This document shows positions 51,968 through 57,733 of a stretch of 57,733 bases of DNA, piece after piece; position 1 is the first letter of the stretch; the number at the start of each line of letters is the position of its first letter. Source of the stretch: an uncultured Victivallis sp. (GTDB taxonomy: Bacteria > Verrucomicrobiota > Lentisphaeria > Victivallales > Victivallaceae); the NCBI GenBank assembly GCA_944389935.1, contig CALXOE010000018.1, positions 1 through 57,733 of the forward strand, given 5' to 3'. The position numbers and the translations under genes were made by a program. Under the pieces are notes generated by a model, which made no database searches, had not been told where the DNA came from, and saw only the letters and a list, made by a program, of their open reading frames with translations.

Positions 51968-53467
51968 ATGTACGGATTTGAGATGGTTGACATATCGAAA
52001 CGGTTCGGTGCGGTCTGTGCGCTGCGCGACGTTTCGTTTGCCGCGCGCCCCGGAACGGTGCATGCGCTCTGCGGGGAGAACGGCGCCGGCAAATCGGTGC
52101 TCTCGAAAATTCTCGCGGGGGTCTACCGCCCCGATTCCGGACGGATCGAGGTGCAGGGGAGGGAGGTCGCGTTTTCGTCACCGGCGGAGGCGGTTCGCGC
52201 GGGGATTTCGATGCTGTATCAGGAGTCCGATCTCGCGCCGGATCTGACGGTTGCGGAAAACATCTTTCTCGGGGCGGAGCGGCTGCTCGGCGGGAAAATT
52301 CCCCGGATGCTCGACTCGGAGCGGATGCGCCATGAGACCGATGACATGATCGACAGTCACGGCTTCATGCTCAAGCCCGATACGATCGTCGCGGAGCTGA
52401 CGCCGGCGAAACGGCAGCAGGTTGAAGTGCTGAAAGCCCTGAACCGCCGCGCGCAGGTCCTGATCATGGACGAGCCGACCGCGTCGCTCTCCCCGCGCGA
52501 GACGCAGGAGCTGTTCGCGATCATCCGGGGATTGCGCAACTCCGGAATGACGATCGTGTACATCTCGCACCGGCTCGACGAAGTCCTGAGAATTGCCGAC
52601 GAGGTGACGGTTCTGCGCGACGGCGTGAACGTCTATTCGGGGGCTCGATCGGCGGTGAATGCGGACCGGGTGGTCCGGTTGATGACCGGGAGCGCTCCGG
52701 AGGAGCTGTTCCCGGAGCGGAACAACATTCCCGGGGAGGTGTTTTTCGAGGCGAGGGAGATCTCCGACCGGGCCGGGCGGGTTCGCAAGGTGTCGTTCCG
52801 GCTGCATCGCGGCGAAATCGTCGGACTGGCCGGTCTGGTCGGTTCGGGGCGGAGTGAAACCGCGGAGCTGATCACCGGGGCGACACCGCTTGCGGAGGGG
52901 GAATTCTTTCTCGACGGGAACAAAGTGGCGCTCGATTCGCCGGTTGGTGCCGTTGCGCACCGGATCGCGCTGGTTCCGGACGATCGTTCTTACAGCGGAA
53001 TCATCCCATCGCTGTCGGGGGCGGCGAATCTGCTTCTGCCGAATTACCGGAGGTTCGGAATGCGCTGCTGGATTCCCCGCCGCCGGGAGCTGCGTCTGGG
53101 GGAGGGGATCGGGAGATACCTCCGGCTGGAGTGGCCGTCGCCGCGGACACCCGCCGGTCGCCTGCCGGCCGGTACGATGCGCAAGATTCTGATCGGGCGC
53201 TGGCTGATGTCGGATATCCGGCTTCTGGTGCTGGATGAGCCGACGCGCGGGGTCGACGTCGAATCGCGCCGGGAGATTTACGAGTTGATGACCCATTTTG
53301 TGCGGCGTGGACGGACGATTCTGCTGATTTCCTCGAATCTGTCGGAACTGTTCGGCATGACTGACCGGATTCTCGTCATGCGCAACGGCAGGATGGTCGG
53401 GGATCTGAAAACGAAAGAGGTCTCGCGCGAAGAGGTCATGGGACTCGCCGCAGTGGATGGATTGTAA
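51968..53467 (+). CDS. Sugar ABC transporter ATPase, RbsA/XylG type with unusual signatures
   Basis: 499 aa, with two ABC cassettes as in RbsA. Cassette 1: Walker A GENGAGKS (about 37-44), Walker B VLIMDEPTASL, but the signature is LTPAKRQQVEV rather than LSxGQQQ. Cassette 2: the degenerate Walker A GLVGSGRSE is normal for the family, Walker B LLVLDEPTRGVDV is normal, but the signature is LPAGTMRKILI instead of LSGGNQQK. Both signature loops are therefore diverged while the Walker B and switch residues are kept. It drives the import of a pentose or related sugar with its neighbours. Confidence 0.88.
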   Translation: MYGFEMVDISKRFGAVCALRDVSFAARPGTVHALCGENGAGKSVLSKILAGVYRPDSGRIEVQGREVAFSSPAEAVRAGISMLYQESDLAPDLTVAENIFLGAERLLGGKIPRMLDSERMRHETDDMIDSHGFMLKPDTIVAELTPAKRQQVEVLKALNRRAQVLIMDEPTASLSPRETQELFAIIRGLRNSGMTIVYISHRLDEVLRIADEVTVLRDGVNVYSGARSAVNADRVVRLMTGSAPEELFPERNNIPGEVFFEAREISDRAGRVRKVSFRLHRGEIVGLAGLVGSGRSETAELITGATPLAEGEFFLDGNKVALDSPVGAVAHRIALVPDDRSYSGIIPSLSGAANLLLPNYRRFGMRCWIPRRRELRLGEGIGRYLRLEWPSPRTPAGRLPAGTMRKILIGRWLMSDIRLLVLDEPTRGVDVESRREIYELMTHFVRRGRTILLISSNLSELFGMTDRILVMRNGRMVGDLKTKEVSREEVMGLAAVDGL

Positions 53468-53483
53468 GGCAGGGAGAAAACGG

Positions 53484-53531
53484 ATGAGGACGCAGAACGA
53501 TCAATCATACAACCGGGGCAGGGGAGAATGA
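53484..53531 (+). CDS. Possible 15-codon ORF overlapping the permease start
   Basis: MRTQNDQSYNRGRGE has AGGGAG upstream, and its TGA stop overlaps the permease ATG (ATGA). It may be a coupling mini-ORF that delivers ribosomes to the permease start. It may also be chance, because it is very short. Confidence 0.3.
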   Translation: MRTQNDQSYNRGRGE

Positions 53532-54535
53532 AATTTTACAGCAGACAACTGTTTCCATTTTGCGCGCTGGTGTTCGTGTTCGCGCTGTTCAGTGCGCTGG
53601 CGCCGGAGCGTTTTCTGGCGCTCCGGAATCTGGTGAACATCCTGCGGGTGTCGTCGGTGACGGGAATCGCCGCAGTGGGAATGACGTTCGTGATCATCAT
53701 CGGCGGAATCGATCTCTCGGTAGGGGCGATGCTGTCGCTGTCGGCGATGGTGACGGCCGTGTCGATGTTGCTTTTCTCGGGAGCGGACATGGCGATGATT
53801 GCGAACGGCGAATATGTTTCGCTGGGGCTTCTGCCGATGCTGGGCGGGGCGCTCTGCGGAATTGCCGTAGCGGGTTTCTGCGGATTTCTGAACGGGGAGC
53901 TGATCGCGCGGCTGAAAATCGCTCCGTTCCTCGCAACTCTCGGGACGATGGTGGTGTTTCGCGGCGGTTCGCTGCTCATCAATGACGGCCGCCCGGCGAT
54001 GACCTCCGACTGCAACTGGCTCGATGTCGGGAACGTGCTCGGAATTCCCGCGGCTGTGGTGCTGTTTTTCGCCGTGTTGCTGGCCGGGGGATTCCTGCTG
54101 CAGTATACGACGTTCGGGCGGTATATCCGGGCGCTCGGCTCGAGTCCGAGGACCGCGCTGCATGTCGGGATCGACATCACCCGTTTGCGGGTTGTGGTTT
54201 ACACGCTCTGCGGCGTGCTGGTCGGTGTCGCCGGGCTGATCCGGATGAGCCGCGCGAGCGGAGCGTATCCGTTTTCGGCGGGGATCGGGCTGGAGCTCGA
54301 TGTGATTGCCGCGGTGCTGATCGGCGGAGCCTCTCCCTCGGGCGGACGCGGCACGATGGCGGGCAGTCTCATCGGGGTGCTGCTGGTCGGCGTACTGCGC
54401 AGTGGAATGACGATGCTGGACATCTCGATCTACTGGCAGATGGTGACGGTCGGCGTTCTGGTGCTCGCGGCGCTGGCGGGAGACCGATGGGAGTCGCAGC
54501 ACGCCGACATCGCCCGGGAAAATACCGGAAACTGA
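53528..54535 (+). CDS. Sugar ABC transporter permease, RbsC type
   Basis: 335 aa. Eight to ten hydrophobic segments. Family motifs are IIIGGIDLSVGAMLSL (about 57-72), FGRYIRALGSSPRTALHVGI with the EAA-like loop that contacts the ATPase, and GIGLELDVIAAVLIGGASPSGGRG near residue 265. It is the third gene of the importer operon and the only permease, so a homodimer is expected. Its stop is 26 bp from the convergent SGNH hydrolase stop. Confidence 0.9.
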   Translation: MKFYSRQLFPFCALVFVFALFSALAPERFLALRNLVNILRVSSVTGIAAVGMTFVIIIGGIDLSVGAMLSLSAMVTAVSMLLFSGADMAMIANGEYVSLGLLPMLGGALCGIAVAGFCGFLNGELIARLKIAPFLATLGTMVVFRGGSLLINDGRPAMTSDCNWLDVGNVLGIPAAVVLFFAVLLAGGFLLQYTTFGRYIRALGSSPRTALHVGIDITRLRVVVYTLCGVLVGVAGLIRMSRASGAYPFSAGIGLELDVIAAVLIGGASPSGGRGTMAGSLIGVLLVGVLRSGMTMLDISIYWQMVTVGVLVLAALAGDRWESQHADIARENTGN

Positions 54536-54561
54536 TCGGGTTCTCCCGGGAGATCCGGAGA

Positions 54562-55734
54562 CTATTTCCGCAGAAGTTGCCGAATTGCCGGTTCGAGCTT
54601 TTCCGCCATGCGGTAGAATCCCAGATCGGTCGGATGAACACCGTCCACGGAACATTCGTCGAAATCCGCTCCGAGCAGGTCGTCCCCGGACAGGAAGTGG
54701 AGATTGGCGTCTTCTCGACTGAGCTTTTCAAATGCAGCGTGTTCCTCCGCCTGGATTGCCTGAACTGATTTCGGGCGGGGAAGATCGTTTCCCCGTTCGA
54801 GATCGCGCCCCTCGTATGCGTAACGCACCTTGCTCAGAATCAGAATCGGCACGTCCGGATGGTTTTTCCGCAGAATGCCGATGAACGGGGTGAGGGTATT
54901 CCGCATCCGTTTTGCCTGGTGGACATTCGCCTCGTAATCGAGTATGAAGCAGGCAGGATTTTCTATTTTTGCGATTTCGGCGGCGACTTCCGGTTCGCCT
55001 TTGCCGTTGCCCGAAAATCCGAGATTGACCACCGGGCGATTCAGGCGGCGGCTCAGCAGGTTGGTGTAGGCCATGCCGGGGCGGGAGGCACATCCTCCCT
55101 GTGTGATGGAAGTTCCGTAGATCACGATCGGACGATCGTCTTCCCAGGCGGGCGGGGCTTCCACTTCCGCATCGGCGTCGACACCGATGAACACCTGGTC
55201 AACTCCGGCATACAAGGGGAAGTTGATCGTGAAGTCGCGCATGCGGCGTTCCCCCTGAAAGAGCCGGGCCGTATACTCTTTCGCGCCTGCCGGGAAGCGG
55301 GTGACCCCGAAAAAACGCTGTCTGCCGGGGGGGCCGGCATAGAGATCGAATCCGGCGGTTCCGGTCTGGGCCATGTGATACATGACGTTGTTGGAACGCA
55401 TTTTCACTTTCAGAACGATCCGGCCGGTATCGGAGCGGAACGCAACCTGTCCTCCGGCGGTGTTCCACGCGAGCAGTTCCACGCCGCGGCTGAGTTTCCC
55501 GTCCGGTCTGAGCGGCAGTCGCCGGTAGACATGATCCGTGTCGTACCAGCAGAAGCCGCTTAAACGCAACGGCTTTTCCGCCGGGATCAGATATTTCAGG
55601 CCGTCGGTGTTTTCCGGTTTGAGTTTCATATTCGGGTCGAGGTCGAGCGCGGACTCCGCCGCGAACAGACTTATGCCGCAGAAAAGCGCCGCGACGACGC
55701 TTCCGAACAGTGCGTTCAACGGATTGAATTTCAT
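54562..55734 (-). CDS. Secreted SGNH/GDSL-type hydrolase with N-terminal beta domain
   Basis: 390 aa. A signal peptide spans about 1-26 (LFGSVVAALFCGISLFAAES). Residues 40-190 look like the beta-sandwich domain often found before this esterase type. The SGNH core follows: block I IYGTSITQGG (Ser near 208), block II NLGFSGNGKGE (Gly and Asn), and block V DGVHPTDLGF (Asp and His near 370). It probably removes acetyl or other ester groups from glycans outside the cytoplasm. It is the last gene of a four-gene operon, 15 bp after the pseudopilin gene. Confidence 0.85.
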   Translation of the reverse strand: MKFNPLNALFGSVVAALFCGISLFAAESALDLDPNMKLKPENTDGLKYLIPAEKPLRLSGFCWYDTDHVYRRLPLRPDGKLSRGVELLAWNTAGGQVAFRSDTGRIVLKVKMRSNNVMYHMAQTGTAGFDLYAGPPGRQRFFGVTRFPAGAKEYTARLFQGERRMRDFTINFPLYAGVDQVFIGVDADAEVEAPPAWEDDRPIVIYGTSITQGGCASRPGMAYTNLLSRRLNRPVVNLGFSGNGKGEPEVAAEIAKIENPACFILDYEANVHQAKRMRNTLTPFIGILRKNHPDVPILILSKVRYAYEGRDLERGNDLPRPKSVQAIQAEEHAAFEKLSREDANLHFLSGDDLLGADFDECSVDGVHPTDLGFYRMAEKLEPAIRQLLRK

Positions 55735-55749
55735 CGCGTGACTCCCGGG

Positions 55750-56511
55750 TCAGAATGCGGTGTAGAATTTTCCGCGCACCGAATAGGGGAGGGCGAACCC
55801 GTCATCTTCCCGGATCTGCGCCACGCTCTTGCGGACGACGTGACCGTCGGAAAGCAGATAGTTCACCGCGTTGTCATGTCGGGGGTCGACGAGTGCATAG
55901 GTCGCACCGCCGTTCATGTCGCGTCCGTCTCTGCGGATGATGGCTTTTTCGTGGTTGTAGGTGTCGATCATGTAACCGTACTGGGCCGCGCCGCCGCCGT
56001 AAACTCCGTTCCAGCGTTTCAGCACGGCCGAATCTCCCAGAACGATGCCGCCGTTGCCGCGGATGTACCGGGAGGCGACCGTGAATTTCACGGGATGGCG
56101 CAAATTGGCGCTGGAACGGTCGGTCGTGAGCCCCCACAAATAGTAGTTCAGCCCGTAACCGATGCTGCGGTTGCCCGTCGAGCCTGATTCGGTCCACTCG
56201 CAGCGGCTCTCCAGCGGGCAGAAGAACAGCTGTTTCTGCTGCAGATACGCCTCCTGCATCAGATGTGCCCAGTCACGGACATTGGAGCCGGAGCCGCCGT
56301 TTGCGTTGACTCGAACCGGGGCCACCCAGTCGGCGTTGTCCGTGATGTACATGTGGAACGCAAGTCCCTGTTGTTTGAGATTGTTGCGGCAGGTTGCGTC
56401 TTTGCCCCGGGTTTCCGCTTTCGCCAGCGCCGGCAGCAGCATCGCCAGAAGAACTGCGATGATCGCTACAACAACAAGGAGTTCGATCAATGTAAATTTC
56501 TGAAGTTTCAT
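55750..56511 (-). CDS. Pseudopilin-like secreted protein with H-X9-DG motif
   Basis: 253 aa from ATG 56511. The start [18 protein letters not shown] is a type IV prepilin/type II secretion signal with Glu5 of the mature chain kept, but the residue before the cleavage site is Lys, not Gly. A long helix (to LLPALAKAE) leads to a Cys-containing globular domain ([19 protein letters not shown]). The C-terminal region has [15 protein letters not shown], the H-X9-DG motif typical of a large Planctomycetes-Verrucomicrobia-Lentisphaerae family. It probably sits on the cell surface; the partner is unknown. Confidence 0.9.
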   Translation of the reverse strand: MKLQKFTLIELLVVVAIIAVLLAMLLPALAKAETRGKDATCRNNLKQQGLAFHMYITDNADWVAPVRVNANGGSGSNVRDWAHLMQEAYLQQKQLFFCPLESRCEWTESGSTGNRSIGYGLNYYLWGLTTDRSSANLRHPVKFTVASRYIRGNGGIVLGDSAVLKRWNGVYGGGAAQYGYMIDTYNHEKAIIRRDGRDMNGGATYALVDPRHDNAVNYLLSDGHVVRKSVAQIREDDGFALPYSVRGKFYTAF

Positions 56512-56521
56512 AGGAAATCCT

Positions 56522-57286
56522 TTACTTTGCAAGTTCAAGCGGACTGACCGAAACATACCAGTAGCCGCGGATGGAGAAAGGAATCGCGTATTTTTCATCG
56601 GGGTCGATCAATGCCGTCGCCGGGACCTGGTCGACATGGCCGTCGTGGTAGACGTTGTTGACGGCCTCCCGGTGCCGGGGTTTAAACAGAGCGATGGCCG
56701 ATCCGGGTCCGGTGTAGACGTGGTGATTGAGGACCGTTTCATAGGGGCTGAGCATGTAACCGTATTGGGCGGAATCGGCTTCGGTTTTCGGGGCGGAGTC
56801 GGAGAACATGATGATGCCTTTGCCGCCGCCGAGTCTGGCCGCATCTGCCAGATCGCTCATTCTGGCCGGCTGCCGGAGATTGCTTTTGTCGGTCGAGGGG
56901 CCCAGACCGTAGGCGAAATAATTCAAGCCGTAGCTTACGGAACGGTTTCCGGTCAGTTTTTCCTCGACCCAGTCGTTCGGGCCGCTCTCTTTTTCGACCG
57001 GGCAGAAGTAGAGAGCGCGGGCGGGGGCGTAGACGGAAAGTGCGTGCGTCCAGTCCACCACATCGCTGGCGGAGCTGTCGTTCAAGCGCGCGGGACACGC
57101 CCAGCCGTCGTTGTCGCGGGAATAGAAGTTCATCGCCTGATGGAGCTGACGCAGCTGACTCTTGCAGACCGTGTCCCGCGCCTTTTCCCGCGCCATCCCG
57201 AGTGCCGGCATCAGGAGTCCGGCCAGAATTGCGATGATCGCAATGACAATGAGAAGTTCGACTAATGTAAAACGACGTTTCTTCAT
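56522..57286 (-). CDS. Pseudopilin-like secreted protein with H-X9-DG motif
   Basis: 254 aa. It starts [18 protein letters not shown], again with a basic residue where prepilin peptidase normally needs Gly. The helix ends at [19 protein letters not shown]. The globular part carries [16 protein letters not shown] and the motif [15 protein letters not shown] (H-X9-DG). It is clearly paralogous to the next gene, 10 bp downstream (both share GNRSxxYGLNY and the YxxRGxxY C-terminus). The pair lies between an MBL-fold gene and an SGNH hydrolase gene. Confidence 0.9.
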   Translation of the reverse strand: MKKRRFTLVELLIVIAIIAILAGLLMPALGMAREKARDTVCKSQLRQLHQAMNFYSRDNDGWACPARLNDSSASDVVDWTHALSVYAPARALYFCPVEKESGPNDWVEEKLTGNRSVSYGLNYFAYGLGPSTDKSNLRQPARMSDLADAARLGGGKGIIMFSDSAPKTEADSAQYGYMLSPYETVLNHHVYTGPGSAIALFKPRHREAVNNVYHDGHVDQVPATALIDPDEKYAIPFSIRGYWYVSVSPLELAK

Positions 57287-57301
57287 TTCATCTCTTTTCC
57301 T

Positions 57302-57733
57302 TTATTTGTTGGAGTAACTGACGCTTTCGCCGCAATCGATCACGCGGATCGGCGTGGCGAGCCCGGCGTCGGTGATACGTTTGAAAACCGTGGCCCAGGG
57401 ATCGCGTCCCGAGACCTTGTGTTTGAGTTCGTGCTCGTGCCCGATGAGAGCGAGCTTCGGTTGACCCGCCTTGAGACAGGGGGCGAATCCGGACCAGCTG
57501 TTGACCAGCATCACATCCGGTTTGATCCGGGCTTTTTCAAGCAGCTCATAGGGTTGCGGGTTCTGATTGTCGCCGTTGTGGGCGACGGTGATGCCGTCTG
57601 CGGTGACGACGTAGACGCAGCAGGGGACTTCCTGATTGGGGATCTCCTGATAGCCGGGGAACGCCCGGACGAGCAGCCCGTCGACTTTCACGGCCTTTCC
57701 GAATCGTCCGTACAGATTGCGCAGGTGGGGATC
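57302..57733 (-). CDS. MBL-fold metallo-hydrolase, C-terminal part (cut by window edge)
   Basis: The frame is open to the last base of the window, so the start lies beyond it; at least 143 residues are visible. VYVVTADGITVAHNGDNQN and the later LIGHEHELKH resemble the end of a metallo-beta-lactamase fold of the UlaG-like type, with the Asp and His of HNGDN and GHEHE as likely metal ligands. It is the first visible gene of the pseudopilin/SGNH operon, with 15 bp to the next start. Confidence 0.7.
   Translation of the reverse strand, partial: DPHLRNLYGRFGKAVKVDGLLVRAFPGYQEIPNQEVPCCVYVVTADGITVAHNGDNQNPQPYELLEKARIKPDVMLVNSWSGFAPCLKAGQPKLALIGHEHELKHKVSGRDPWATVFKRITDAGLATPIRVIDCGESVSYSNK

Overview
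This looks like chromosomal DNA of an anaerobic, carbohydrate-degrading bacterium of the Lentisphaerota (Victivallis-like). That placement is inferred from gene content only: two pseudopilin-type secreted proteins with the lysine/arginine-Phe-Thr-Leu-[Ile/Val]-Glu start and an H-X9-DG motif, GH2, GH172, sialidase-like and GH99-like enzymes, AraC regulators, Gfo/Idh/MocA oxidoreductases, and a GC-rich codon bias strong enough to create long mirror frames opposite real genes. No rRNA, prophage, insertion sequence or CRISPR array was seen.

Layout. 1-600: a three-gene tRNA operon (Leu-Gly-Tyr, minus strand) with its promoter and terminator. 598-9626: recJ, then two sugar-utilisation modules, each with an AraC regulator (AraC/GH172; lacZ/AraC/URO-D-like). 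9710-16934: housekeeping genes uvrA, two tandem small lipoproteins, priA and gluQ. 16938-22452: a complete, tightly overlapping biotin operon bioB-bioF-bioG-bioC-bioD-bioA on the minus strand. 22593-28538: an oxidoreductase with a PNPOx-fold protein, two zinc-ribbon membrane proteins, a secreted polysaccharide deacetylase, a CpXC-domain protein and a small membrane protein. 28607-33833: a ClpA-like double AAA+ ATPase, transcribed divergently from a two-gene operon of unknown function, followed by an ADP-ribosylglycohydrolase. 34128-41439: a secreted repeat-linker protein; a GntR-controlled aldolase/sialidase-like operon; a membrane protein with an HEIGH motif; and an oxidoreductase/alcohol dehydrogenase pair. 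41540-44248: a damaged locus in which the front of an AraC regulator is joined to the back of a GH99-like enzyme that also carries two apparent frameshifts. 44409-50856: frr, a GT39-like membrane protein, a very acidic zinc-ribbon mini-protein, an orphan UgpC/MsmX-type ATPase, an ABC exporter and yggL. 50986-54535: a ribose-type ABC importer. 54562-57733: a minus-strand operon of an MBL-fold protein (cut by the window edge), two pseudopilin-like proteins and an SGNH hydrolase.

How it fits together. The GH172, GH2 and sialidase-like enzymes show no signal peptide, so they would act on imported sugars. The importer and the orphan sugar ATPase fit that picture, as do the oxidoreductases. A recurring promoter pattern, TTGCAW with a 16-17 bp spacer and TATATT or a close variant, precedes most transcription units and helped to assign starts.

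The most striking unexplained signal is between 30831 and 30960. The promoters of the ClpA-like gene and of the divergent unknown operon carry nearly the same sequence block (GGACAWWAGATGTCCCGG, 8 bp, GTATCTT) in opposite orientations. This suggests one dedicated regulator and one functional module joining an unfoldase, two undescribed proteins and perhaps the neighbouring ADP-ribosylglycohydrolase.
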